Origin: Streptomyces viridiviolaceus
GTDB lineage: Bacteria > Actinomycetota > Actinomycetes > Streptomycetales > Streptomycetaceae
Direction of reading: 5' to 3'
DNA: 64,000 nucleotides
NCBI RefSeq assembly: GCF_014650995.1
Contig: NZ_BMWA01000011.1
Span: 248,001-312,000 of the forward strand
Part shown: piece by piece, positions 27,002 to 35,012 of the stretch
How positions within the stretch are numbered: position 1 is the first letter of the stretch
Layout of the letters: each line of letters starts with the position of its first letter
Program-made: the position numbers and the translations under genes
The notes under the pieces: generated by a model
What the model was told of the DNA's origin: nothing
The model's input: the letters and a program-made list of their open reading frames with translations, nothing else
The model's database searches: none

Positions 27002-28207
27002 ATGTCTTCTGCAACGAACGGCACGACCTCCGTCATCGTCTCGGGTGCCCGCACCCCGATGGGACGGTTGCTCGGCTCGCTGAAGTCCTTCTCCGGAGCC
27101 GATCTCGGCGGCTTCGCGATCAAGGCCGCCCTGGACCGTGCGGGGATCGGCGGCGACCAGGTGCAGTACGTGATCATGGGGCAGGTGCTCCAGGCCGGCG
27201 CGGGCCAGATCCCGGCGCGCCAGGCCGCCGTCAAGGCGGGCATCCCCATGAGCGTCCCGGCGCTCACGATCAACAAGGTGTGCCTGTCCGGCCTCGATGC
27301 CATCGCGCTCGCCGACCAGCTCATTCGCGCGGGTGAATTCGACGTGGTCGTCGCCGGCGGCCAGGAGTCGATGACGAACGCCCCGCACCTGCTGCCGAAG
27401 TCCCGCGAGGGCTTCAAGTACGGAGCGGTCCAGATGCTCGACGCCATGGCGTACGACGGTCTGACCGACTCCTTCGAGGGCGTCGCCATGGGCGAGTCCA
27501 CCGAGAAGCACAACACGCGCCTCGGCATCGCCCGCGAGGTCCAGGACGAGATCGCCGCCCTCTCCCACCAGCGCGCCGCCGCCGCCCAGAAGAACGGCAT
27601 CTTCGAGGCCGAGATCACCCCGGTCGAGATCCCCCAGCGCAAGGGCGACCCGGTGCTGTTCAGCAAGGACGAGGGCATCCGCGGCGACACCACCGCCGAG
27701 TCGCTCGCCAAGCTGCGCCCGGCGTTCGCGAAGGACGGCACGATCACGGCGGGCTCCTCCTCGCAGATCTCCGACGGCGCGGCGGCCGTGGTCGTCATGA
27801 GCAAGGCCAAGGCGCAGGAGCTCGGCCTGGACTGGATCGCGGAGATCGGCGCCCACGGCAACGTGGCGGGTCCGGACAACTCTTTGCAGTCGCAGCCGTC
27901 GAACGCGATCCAGCACGCCCTGAAGAAGGAAGGGCTGGAGGTCTCGGACCTCGACCTGATCGAGATCAACGAGGCGTTCGCGGCCGTCGCCGTGCAGTCG
28001 ATGAAGGACCTCGGCGTTTCCACCGAAAAGGTGAACGTCAACGGCGGCGCCATCGCCCTGGGCCACCCGATCGGCATGTCCGGCGCCCGGCTGGTGCTGC
28101 ACCTGGCGCTGGAGCTCAAGCGGCGCGGCGGCGGGGTCGGCGCGGCGGCGCTGTGCGGCGGCGGCGGCCAGGGCGACGCGCTGATCGTGCGGGTACCGAA
28201 GGCCTGA
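27002..28207 (+). CDS. Acetyl-CoA acetyltransferase (thiolase)
   Basis: This 401-residue thiolase makes or breaks acetoacetyl-CoA. Catalytic residues are Cys94 (NKVCLSG), His355 (GHPIGMSGAR) and Cys385 (CGGGGQGDA), with NEAFAA between. ATG is preceded by AAGGGGA at the right distance. It fits a chain with the hydroxyacyl-CoA dehydrogenase at 9647 for C4 metabolism. meaB follows 35 bp downstream on the same strand, so both are probably co-transcribed. Confidence 0.95.
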   Translation: MSSATNGTTSVIVSGARTPMGRLLGSLKSFSGADLGGFAIKAALDRAGIGGDQVQYVIMGQVLQAGAGQIPARQAAVKAGIPMSVPALTINKVCLSGLDAIALADQLIRAGEFDVVVAGGQESMTNAPHLLPKSREGFKYGAVQMLDAMAYDGLTDSFEGVAMGESTEKHNTRLGIAREVQDEIAALSHQRAAAAQKNGIFEAEITPVEIPQRKGDPVLFSKDEGIRGDTTAESLAKLRPAFAKDGTITAGSSSQISDGAAAVVVMSKAKAQELGLDWIAEIGAHGNVAGPDNSLQSQPSNAIQHALKKEGLEVSDLDLIEINEAFAAVAVQSMKDLGVSTEKVNVNGGAIALGHPIGMSGARLVLHLALELKRRGGGVGAAALCGGGGQGDALIVRVPKA

Positions 28208-28242
28208 TTCCGGGTTACGACTTCTCACTGAACGGAGCTGTG

Positions 28243-29199
28243 ATGCAGGACGTCTCCTCGCTGGTGGCCCAGGCCAGGGAAGGCCGGCCGCGGGCCGTGG
28301 CCCAGCTGATCTCCCTGGTGGAGGGGGCGTCCCCGCAGCTCAGGGAGGTCATGGCGGCGCTCGCGCCGCTGACCGGCGGGGCGTACGTGGTCGGGCTGAC
28401 GGGATCGCCGGGCGTCGGGAAGTCGACGTCCACGTCGGCGCTGGTGACCGCGTACCGCAAGCAGGGCAAGCGGGTCGGCGTCCTCGCCGTCGACCCCTCC
28501 TCCCCGTTCTCCGGCGGTGCCCTGCTCGGCGACCGGGTCCGGATGTCGGAGCACGCCTCCGACCCGGGCGTCTACATCCGCTCGATGGCGACCCGCGGCC
28601 ACCTCGGCGGCCTCGCCTGGGCGGCGCCGCAGGCCATCCGGGTGCTGGACGCGGCGGGCTGCGACGTGGTCCTCGTCGAGACGGTCGGCGTCGGCCAGTC
28701 GGAGGTCGAGATCGCCTCGCAGGCGGACACCTCCGTCGTCCTGCTGGCCCCCGGCATGGGCGACGGCATCCAGGCCGCCAAGGCCGGCATCCTGGAGATC
28801 GGCGACGTGTACGTCGTCAACAAGGCCGACCGGGACGGCGCGGACGCCACCGCCCGCGAGCTCAACCACATGCTGGGCCTCGGCGAGTCCCGGGGTCCCG
28901 GCGACTGGCGCCCGCCGATCGTCAAGACGGTCGCCGCGCGCGGCGAGGGCGTCGACGAGGTCGTCGAGGCGCTGGAGAAGCACCGCGCGTGGATGGAGGA
29001 ACGGGGCGTCCTGGCGGAACGCCGGCTGGCCCGCGCCGCGCACGAGGTCGAGACCATCGCCGTCACCACCCTGCGCGAGCGGATCGGCGACCTGCACGGC
29101 GACCGGCGCCTCGGCGCACTGGCGGAACGCATCGTGGCGGGCGAACTGGACCCCTACCGCGCGGCGGACGAACTGGTGGCGGGACTGACCCGGGGCTGA
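28243..29199 (+). CDS. meaB: G-protein chaperone MeaB of methylmalonyl-CoA mutase
   Basis: The 318-residue GTPase has P-loop GSPGVGKS at residues 54-61 followed by LAVDPSSPFSGGALLGDRVRM, the switch I-like VRSMATRGHLGGL and VNKADRDGAD base-recognition motif. MeaB gates cofactor loading and protects B12-dependent acyl-CoA mutases (family knowledge). The ATG at 28243 has GGAG 5 nt upstream; the in-frame start at 28153 is inside the thiolase gene. It may serve mutases outside this window and IcmA at 38258. Confidence 0.95.
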   Translation: MQDVSSLVAQAREGRPRAVAQLISLVEGASPQLREVMAALAPLTGGAYVVGLTGSPGVGKSTSTSALVTAYRKQGKRVGVLAVDPSSPFSGGALLGDRVRMSEHASDPGVYIRSMATRGHLGGLAWAAPQAIRVLDAAGCDVVLVETVGVGQSEVEIASQADTSVVLLAPGMGDGIQAAKAGILEIGDVYVVNKADRDGADATARELNHMLGLGESRGPGDWRPPIVKTVAARGEGVDEVVEALEKHRAWMEERGVLAERRLARAAHEVETIAVTTLRERIGDLHGDRRLGALAERIVAGELDPYRAADELVAGLTRG

Positions 29200-29317
29200 G
29201 CGGCCGTACGCGCCCCCGCATGGACCCGCGTCACCGAACCCGCATGGTGCGGGGCGTGGAGCACGTCCCGCACCCGGGCCGAGCCGGCACGGGGCCCGGG
29301 CGGAGCCGGAGGCGGAG

Positions 29318-29356
29318 AAAAAATGCCGTGCGCCCGGCCGGGCCGCGCTGTACCTT
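29318..29356 (+). promoter_or_regulatory. WblC/WhiB7-like promoter of the MFS gene
   Basis: An A6T tract (29318-29324) lies 3 bp upstream of a -35 position (GTGCGC, 29328-29333), then 17 bp, then -10 TACCTT (29351-29356). An AT-rich element placed just upstream of a poor -35 is the known signature of WhiB7/WblC-dependent promoters. In a 70+% GC setting the A-tract stands out. Confidence 0.6.
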
Positions 29357-29363
29357 GACCCAC

Positions 29364-29384
29364 GTGTTCCTCCTCATGGCATAG
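29364..29384 (+). CDS. Candidate leaderless leader peptide MFLLMA
   Basis: GTG TTC CTC CTC ATG GCA TAG encodes a six-residue peptide. Its start lies exactly 7 nt after the TACCTT -10 box, as in leaderless mRNAs. It sits 84 bp before the MFS pump start with structured RNA between, the arrangement used for ribosome-stalling attenuation of antibiotic-resistance genes. Too short for homology search; existence as a translated ORF is inferred. Confidence 0.45.
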   Translation: MFLLMA

Positions 29385-29397
29385 GGCCCGCCCCGCA

Positions 29398-29423
29398 CGC
29401 GACCGCCGCATCCGGCCGTCGCG
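29398..29423 (+). promoter_or_regulatory. Leader hairpin before the MFS gene
   Basis: 29398-29407 pairs with 29414-29423 (nine of ten pairs), loop GCATCC. It begins 13 nt after the leader-peptide stop. It may be part of an attenuator; no T-run follows. Confidence 0.4.
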
Positions 29424-29468
29424 CGCATCGGCGTCCCCCCGTTGCCCTCCTGCTGAGGAACCCTCCGC

Positions 29469-30743
29469 GTGTCCACGCCTCCTTCGCGGCCCTCGTACGC
29501 CGCCGTCCTCCGTGTCCCCCATGCCCGCCGTACCTTCGCGGCCGCCCTCGTCGGCCGGCTGTCGTACGGCACGGTCTCCCTCGCCCTGATGCTCTCCCTG
29601 ACCCGGGCCACCGGGTCGTACGCCGTGGCCGGCACGGTCATGGCACTCTTCGGCGCCACGGGCGTCTTCCTGTCCCCCTACCGCGCGGCCCTGGTCGACC
29701 GGCACGGTCCGCGCCGGGCCCTGCTCCCCATGGCCCTGCTGTACGCCGCCCTGCTCTGCGCGGTGGCGGCGGCCTGCCTGCGCCCGGGCGTGCCCGCTGC
29801 CGTCCTCGGCGCGACCGCCGCCCTCGCGGGTGCCTGCACGCCGCCGCTCGGCCCCACGATGCGCGCGGTGTGGGCCGAACTGCTCCCGGACCGGGACCTG
29901 TTGCAGCGTGCCTACAGCCTGGACGGCGTCGCCGAGGAGCTGCTCTTCGTCTCCGGTCCGCTCCTGGTCGGCGTGGTGGTCGGCGTCGCCCCACCGGCCG
30001 TCGGCATCGTGCTCAGCGCGTTGCTGGTGGTGGTGGGCACCCTCGCCTTCGTCACCTCACCGGCGGCGGGTGCGCTGCGTCCGGCGGGCCGGAAGAAGGA
30101 CGGTGCGCCGACGGCCGGGCGGGGCGGGACGGGGCAGGGGCGGGCTCTGCTGCAACCCGTCGTCGTCGCCGCGGGAGTCGGCGTCTCGGTGAGCGCCGTC
30201 GACCTCCTCGCCGTCGCCTTCGCGGGCCAGCGCGGCCTCGGGAACGGCACCGCCGCCTGGGTGCTGGCGGCGCTGTCGGCGGGCAGTGCTGTCGGCGGCC
30301 TGCTGAACGGCGCGGTCACCTGGAGCTCGTCGGCCCGCGCCCGGCTCCCGTTCCTCGCGGCCGGCCTCGGCGTCTGTCTCGCCGCCGCCGGTCTCGCCCC
30401 CGGTGTCGGCACGCTGGCCCTGGCCCTCGCCTGCGCGGGGCTGTTCGTGGCACCGGCGCTGACCACGGCGTACCTGATCGCCGACGAGAGCGCGGCGCCC
30501 GGCTTCCGGACCCGGGTGGGTGCCTGGTGCAACACGGCCGTGAACGCCGGCATGTCCGCCGGTGCCGCGGCGGTGGGCCTGCTGGTGGAGCGGCTGCCGC
30601 TGCCGGTGTGCTTCGCGCTGTCCGGAGCGGTGGCCGTGGCGGCGGCGCTGGTGCCGGGGTGGCGCGGTGGCCGTGGGCGGGTCCCTGTGGCCGGGGACGC
30701 CGACGTCCGGCAGCGCGCGGACGCCGGGCCGTCGCGCGGCTGA
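29469..30743 (+). CDS. Major facilitator superfamily transporter, probable drug efflux
   Basis: The 424-residue membrane protein has around 12 hydrophobic segments and the MFS loop motif ALVDRHGPRRAL between helices 2 and 3. The N-terminus is MSTPPSRPSYAAVLRVPHARR. Middle loop residues about 195-220 are hydrophilic and Gly-rich. Start GTG at 29469 has GAGGAA about 8-13 nt upstream. The WblC-like promoter and leader peptide imply induction by translation inhibitors, hence drug export; the substrate is not readable from sequence. It is convergent with the PepSY gene, 7 bp away. Confidence 0.87.
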   Translation: MSTPPSRPSYAAVLRVPHARRTFAAALVGRLSYGTVSLALMLSLTRATGSYAVAGTVMALFGATGVFLSPYRAALVDRHGPRRALLPMALLYAALLCAVAAACLRPGVPAAVLGATAALAGACTPPLGPTMRAVWAELLPDRDLLQRAYSLDGVAEELLFVSGPLLVGVVVGVAPPAVGIVLSALLVVVGTLAFVTSPAAGALRPAGRKKDGAPTAGRGGTGQGRALLQPVVVAAGVGVSVSAVDLLAVAFAGQRGLGNGTAAWVLAALSAGSAVGGLLNGAVTWSSSARARLPFLAAGLGVCLAAAGLAPGVGTLALALACAGLFVAPALTTAYLIADESAAPGFRTRVGAWCNTAVNAGMSAGAAAVGLLVERLPLPVCFALSGAVAVAAALVPGWRGGRGRVPVAGDADVRQRADAGPSRG

Positions 30744-30750
30744 GGACCCG

Positions 30751-31437
30751 TCAGTCGTCGTCGGAGGCGGAGTGGTCGGCGTCCGAGTCGTCGTCGGAGT
30801 CGTCGGAGTCGTCGGAGTGGTCCGCCGTGACCTTGCCCGTCTTCAGGTCCACCCGCCAGTCCTGCTCGCCCTTGCCGGGCGTGTGCGTCTCCACCTCCCA
30901 CCCCTTGGTCCGGCCGTCCTCGTCCAGCTCCACGGCAGTCACCGTGCCCTTGCCGGCCACCGCCCGCGCGGCCTCGGCGGCATCGACGGACGTGCCCTTC
31001 AGGGCGGCCCGGACCTCGGCGGTGTCGTCCTCGTCCGCCGTGCGGGAGCCGAGCACCTCGCCGGTGCCGGGGTCGATCCGGACGCTGTGCCAGGTTCCGT
31101 CGCCGGTCAGGACGTCGGCCTCCCAGACCGCCCTGTCGCCGCCGTCGTCCCCGTCGTCCTCGTCGTCCAGTTCGGCGGAGACGGCGGTGCCCGGCGTGGT
31201 CCGCAGGGCGGCGGCGATGGCGTCGGCGGCGGTCACGTCGTCGCCGGCGGCACGAGCCCTGCCGTCGTCGTCACGGTCGGCGGAGTCGTCCCGTACGCCG
31301 CCGTCGTCCGACACGCGGACGTCCGTCTGCCGTGCCGTGCCCCCGTCGTCGTCGCCGGTGGTCGCCAGAGCGGTCGCCGCACCGCCTCCGATCAGTGCGG
31401 CGGCGGTCAGTGCGGCGATCACGACGTTGCGCTTCAT
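30751..31437 (-). CDS. Secreted acidic protein with two PepSY-like domains
   Basis: The 228-residue protein has a signal peptide (MKRNVVIAALTAAALIGGGA, cleavage near ALAT) and then two PepSY-like repeats (GDDVTAADAIAAALRTTPGT...WEADVLTGDG and VDAAEAARAVAGKGT...WEVETHTPGKG), separated and followed by Asp-rich stretches; it ends DDDSDADHSASDDD. PepSY proteins often modulate extracytoplasmic proteases or sensor kinases. It is divergent from a two-component system whose kinase also has an Asp-rich sensor region, so it may feed that system. ATG at 31437 follows GGGAGGAA. Confidence 0.85.
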   Translation of the reverse strand: MKRNVVIAALTAAALIGGGAATALATTGDDDGGTARQTDVRVSDDGGVRDDSADRDDDGRARAAGDDVTAADAIAAALRTTPGTAVSAELDDEDDGDDGGDRAVWEADVLTGDGTWHSVRIDPGTGEVLGSRTADEDDTAEVRAALKGTSVDAAEAARAVAGKGTVTAVELDEDGRTKGWEVETHTPGKGEQDWRVDLKTGKVTADHSDDSDDSDDDSDADHSASDDD

Positions 31438-31503
31438 GCGGATTCCTCCCGGGTCGCTTCGGTTTCGACGCACTCACTGTCGCCGACCGACGCTGAGGCC
31501 GAG

Positions 31504-31530
31504 CTGAAGCCGCCTGAAAGGATCTTCAGG
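31504..31530 (+). promoter_or_regulatory. Operator-like repeats between PepSY gene and two-component system
   Basis: CTGAA occurs at 31504 and 31514, a 10-bp period, followed by the inverted copy in the palindrome CCTGAA-AGGATC-TTCAGG (31513-31530). OmpR-family regulators bind such repeats. It lies 23 bp before the regulator ATG. Confidence 0.55.
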
Positions 31531-31552
31531 TTGGCTTTGCGACCCTTTACCC

Positions 31553-32221
31553 ATGCGCCTGCTGATTGTCGAGGACGAGAGACGGCTGGCCCTGTCGCTC
31601 GCGAAGGGCCTGACCGCCGAGGGGTACGCCGTGGACGTCGTCCACGACGGGCGGGAGGGTCTGCACCGGGCCGGCGAGGGCACGTACGACCTCGTCGTCC
31701 TCGACATCATGCTGCCCGGCCTCAACGGCTACCGGGTCTGCGCCGCCCTGCGCGCCGCCGGGCACGACGTGCCGATCCTCATGCTCACCGCCAAGGACGG
31801 CGAGTACGACGAGGCCGAGGGCCTCGACACGGGCGCGGACGACTACCTCACCAAGCCGTTCTCCTACGTCGTCCTCGTCGCCCGCGTGAAGGCGCTGCTG
31901 CGGCGGCGGGCCCAGGGAGCCGGGGCCTCGCCGGTGCACGTGCACGGGGACCTGAAGGTCGACACCGCGGCCCGCCGGGTCTTCCTCGGCGACGCCGAAG
32001 TCACCCTCACAGCCAAGGAGTTCTCCGTGCTGGAGCAGCTCGTGGTGCGGGCCGGCCAGGTGGTCTCCAAGGCCGAGATCCTGGAGCACGTCTGGGACTT
32101 CGCCTACGACGGCGACCCGAACATCGTCGAGGTGTACGTCAGCGCCCTCAGGCGCAAGCTGCGCGCCGGGCTCATCCGGACCGTGCGCGGCGCCGGTTAC
32201 CGGCTGGAGACCGAGCGGTGA
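31553..32221 (+). CDS. OmpR/PhoB-type response regulator
   Basis: The 222-residue regulator has receiver motifs ED (8-9), Asp phosphoacceptor in LVVLDIMLPGLNG (about residue 51) and KPF (about 101), then a winged helix-turn-helix (LTAKEFSVLEQLVVRAGQVV ... RRKLRAGLIRTVRGAGYRLE). No Shine-Dalgarno sequence is evident before the ATG. The stop overlaps the kinase start (GTGA). The divergent PepSY gene is a likely target. Confidence 0.92.
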   Translation: MRLLIVEDERRLALSLAKGLTAEGYAVDVVHDGREGLHRAGEGTYDLVVLDIMLPGLNGYRVCAALRAAGHDVPILMLTAKDGEYDEAEGLDTGADDYLTKPFSYVVLVARVKALLRRRAQGAGASPVHVHGDLKVDTAARRVFLGDAEVTLTAKEFSVLEQLVVRAGQVVSKAEILEHVWDFAYDGDPNIVEVYVSALRRKLRAGLIRTVRGAGYRLETER

Positions 32222-33639
32222 GACACCTCTTCGGCTCCGTCCGGTCCCGGGCGACGCTCGCCGCCACCCTCGTGGTCGCCGTGGCCCTCGTCGCGGCCGG
32301 CTCCGCCGTACTGCTGTCCCTGCGTTCGAACCTGCTCGGCGAGGCCGGCACCGCCGCGGAGCGCTCCGCGCGGGAGGTCGCCGCCGAACTGGCCGTCGGC
32401 ACGCCGTACGACCAGCTGACGCTGGACGTCGACGACCGGCCCGTGCAGGTCGTCGACGAGGACGGCAGGCTGGTCGCGGCCAGCGAGGACCTGGAGCGGA
32501 TCAGCGGTACCGGCGTCGACGCGGTGAAGCCGCAGCCGGCCGCCACCGGTGGGCGTGACGACGCCGACGACGGGGACGACGATGACGACTCCAAGGAGTC
32601 GCTCGAACCCGGCGAGATCGGCGGGCTGGCCCGCGTCGGCGACGGCTCCGCGACGATCGACGGGGACACCGAGGACTACCGTTTCGCCGGTGTCCCCGTC
32701 GAGACCCGGGACAAGGGCACGCTCACGGTGTACGCCGGTGCCCCTCTCTCCGCCGAGCACGGGGCCGTGAACACCGCGCTGACCGCGATGCTCATCGGCT
32801 TCCCGCTGCTGCTCGCGGTCGTCGCGGGCGTGACCTGGCTGGTCACCCGGCGCGCGCTGCGCCCGGTGGAGGGCATCCGCCGGGAGATGGCCGCGATCAC
32901 GGCCTCGGAGGACCTCGCCCGCCGCGTGCCGGTGCCGGACACCCATGACGAGGTGGCCCGGCTCGCCCTGACCACCAACGAGACGCTGGCCGCCCTGGAG
33001 GCCTCCGTGGAGCGGCAGCGGCGGTTCGTCGCCGACGCCTCCCACGAGCTGCGCAGCCCGATCGCCTCGCTGCGGACCCAGCTGGAGGTGGCCGCGGCCC
33101 ACCCCGGACTGCTCGACCTCGACGGCGCCGTCGAGGACACCGTGCGGCTGCAGCGGCTCGCCGCGGACCTGCTGCTGCTCGCCCGGCTGGACGCGGGGGA
33201 GCGGCCCGCGGACGCGCGTGTGGACCTCGCCGCCCTCGCCCGGGAGGAGGCCGCGGGCCGGGCCGGGGTGACCGTGCGGGCTCAGGACGCCGACGTGGCG
33301 GCGGCGGGGTCGCGGGGCCAGCTGGGAAGGGTGCTGGGCAATCTCCTCGACAACGCGCAGCGGCACGCCAGGTCGGCGGTGGAGGTGTCCGTACGGCGGG
33401 AGGGGGACCTCGCCGTGGTCGGGGTGGCCGACGACGGGGAGGGTGTGCCCGCGGCCGACCGGGAGCGGATCTTCGAGCGGTTCGTCCGGCTCGACGCCGC
33501 TCGCAGCCGCGACGACGGCGGGGCCGGGCTGGGGCTCGCCATCGCCCGCGACGTGGCCGTACGGCACGGCGGCACGCTCACGGTCCGTGACGCGCCGGCA
33601 GGCGGGGCCCTGTTCGAGCTCCGCCTGCCGTGCGCCTAG
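32218..33639 (+). CDS. Sensor histidine kinase with Asp-rich sensor domain
   Basis: The 473-residue kinase has TM1 at about residues 15-35, an extracellular domain with an acidic insert (DDADDGDDDDDSKESLE, about 116-135), TM2 at about 190-212, HAMP, the H-box RRFVADASHELRSPIASLR, N-box LGNLLDNAQRHAR and G-boxes DDGEGVP and GGAGLGLAI. It starts with GTG at 32218 overlapping the regulator stop by 4 nt. The acidic insert suggests cation or positively charged ligand sensing; this is inference. It is convergent with absC. Confidence 0.93.
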   Translation: MRHLFGSVRSRATLAATLVVAVALVAAGSAVLLSLRSNLLGEAGTAAERSAREVAAELAVGTPYDQLTLDVDDRPVQVVDEDGRLVAASEDLERISGTGVDAVKPQPAATGGRDDADDGDDDDDSKESLEPGEIGGLARVGDGSATIDGDTEDYRFAGVPVETRDKGTLTVYAGAPLSAEHGAVNTALTAMLIGFPLLLAVVAGVTWLVTRRALRPVEGIRREMAAITASEDLARRVPVPDTHDEVARLALTTNETLAALEASVERQRRFVADASHELRSPIASLRTQLEVAAAHPGLLDLDGAVEDTVRLQRLAADLLLLARLDAGERPADARVDLAALAREEAAGRAGVTVRAQDADVAAAGSRGQLGRVLGNLLDNAQRHARSAVEVSVRREGDLAVVGVADDGEGVPAADRERIFERFVRLDAARSRDDGGAGLGLAIARDVAVRHGGTLTVRDAPAGGALFELRLPCA

Positions 33640-33666
33640 ACCCGGTGCCGGGTCGGGGAGGTGCGG

Positions 33667-34143
33667 TCAGGGACGTCCGCGCTGCCCGCGCAGGTGCTCG
33701 GCGATGGGCTTGAGCGCCTTGTCCAGTTCCGACATGGCCTCGGGGGACAGCAGGTCGATGAAGTGCCTGCGGACGGACGCCACGTGGTGCGGCGCGACCT
33801 TCTGCATCGTCTCCATGCCGTGCTCGGTGAGGACGGCGTAGAGCCCCCGGCGGTCGGACTCGCAGTTCTCCCGCCGGACCAGGTTCGCGTTCTCCATGCG
33901 GGTGATCTGGTGGGAGAGGCGGCTCTTGGACTGCAGGGTGGCGGAGGCGAGGTCGCTCATCCGCATCCTGACGTCCTCCGACTCGGAGAGGTTCACCAGG
34001 ATCTCGTAGTCGTTCATTGTCAGGCCGAACGGCTGCAGGTCCTTTTCGAGCTGGTACGTCAACAGCCTGTTGACCTCCAGGTGGGTGCGCCAAGCACACT
34101 GCTCCGCATCGGTCAGCCAGCGGGTGGCCGTCTCGGTCTCCAT
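33667..34143 (-). CDS. absC: MarR-family regulator AbsC
   Basis: The 158-residue protein begins METETATRWLTDAEQCAWRT and matches my recollection of AbsC, the zinc-related MarR repressor that pleiotropically affects antibiotic production in S. coelicolor. The winged helix is at about residues 55-110 (DLASATLQSKSRLSHQITRMENANLVRRENCESDRRG). Possible zinc ligands include Cys16, Cys93 and several His near 118-126 (APHHVASVRRHF). The upstream region (34144-34170) contains TAGGTA as a possible -10. A recognised regulator at the edge of a two-component system; no structural gene clearly belongs with it. Confidence 0.85.
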   Translation of the reverse strand: METETATRWLTDAEQCAWRTHLEVNRLLTYQLEKDLQPFGLTMNDYEILVNLSESEDVRMRMSDLASATLQSKSRLSHQITRMENANLVRRENCESDRRGLYAVLTEHGMETMQKVAPHHVASVRRHFIDLLSPEAMSELDKALKPIAEHLRGQRGRP

Positions 34144-34238
34144 GGATGAAGTCTACCTAAGAAGTTGAAAGGCGAACTAGTGAGGGTGGTCCTGTGACGG
34201 TGCGCACGCGTTCGATGTCACACTCCGCAGGTTACCGC

Positions 34239-35012
34239 TCACAGCCCGAAGCGGCGCTGGAGGTCCCCGAGCTGTCCGGGAAGCCCCGGTGCCCCGGACC
34301 GCCCGCCCGGAGTGCCGGACGCTCCGCCGCCGGGCACGCCCGCCTGCCGGGGAGGGCTCCCCGTGGCCTGCTCGGCCATCAGCGTCTCGCTCGACTGCAG
34401 CAGTACCGTCCCCGCCCCCACGAACTCGAACTGGTGCTCCTCGCCGGAAGCCCCGCCGAGGCCCGTCATCGCACGTAGACCGCCCAGTACGCCGGTCATG
34501 TACCCGTGGTCGTAGTGATGGCACGGGGACGGGCAGTCGGCCCAGCCGACGAGCGCCTGCGGGTCGACCCGGATCGGGGGCTCCATGAACACCACCGGAC
34601 CGTTGGACGCGGCCACGAACTTTCCGGTTCCGATCAGGGTCAGAAAACCCGGCACGATCGACTGCTTGAGAGCGAGACTTGGCTGAAATGCGAGCAAGTT
34701 GCCCGAGCGAATGGTCAGGTTGCCGTCGTCCAGGTCGTACGAGTTCACATCGAACGCCCGGTCGGCGAGGAGCATCTTGCCCGAGCCCTCCGCGACGACC
34801 CAGTCGCTCGCGTGCAGTGGCGAATGGAAGGCCGTGCGCACCAGCCGGTCCAGCCGGCCGTGCCCGATCCCGTTGAAATCCATCGTCCCGTAGTAGGCGA
34901 TCATCTTCCCCTTCTGCAGGAACCACTGGCTCCCCTTGAGCTCCACGCAGAAGGTGTAGGGATTGACGTTGTCGTCGGACGGCAGCGTCATCGGGTCGTG
35001 GGCGGTGCTCAC
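34239..35012 (-). CDS. AIM24-family protein, third gene of a triplet
   Basis: The 257-residue protein has the AIM24/DUF124 beta-rich fold: MIAYYGTMDFNGIG, a GSGKMLLADRAFDVN turn, and FVAASNGPVVFMEPP. The C-terminus is Pro/Gly-rich (SPPRQAGVPGGGASGTPGG) and probably disordered. The GTG start overlaps the upstream gene's stop (GTGA). It is less like the other two paralogues, having the unique CHHYDHGYMTG segment. Function in bacteria is unknown; AIM24 in yeast affects mitochondrial cristae. Confidence 0.85.
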   Translation of the reverse strand: MSTAHDPMTLPSDDNVNPYTFCVELKGSQWFLQKGKMIAYYGTMDFNGIGHGRLDRLVRTAFHSPLHASDWVVAEGSGKMLLADRAFDVNSYDLDDGNLTIRSGNLLAFQPSLALKQSIVPGFLTLIGTGKFVAASNGPVVFMEPPIRVDPQALVGWADCPSPCHHYDHGYMTGVLGGLRAMTGLGGASGEEHQFEFVGAGTVLLQSSETLMAEQATGSPPRQAGVPGGGASGTPGGRSGAPGLPGQLGDLQRRFGL

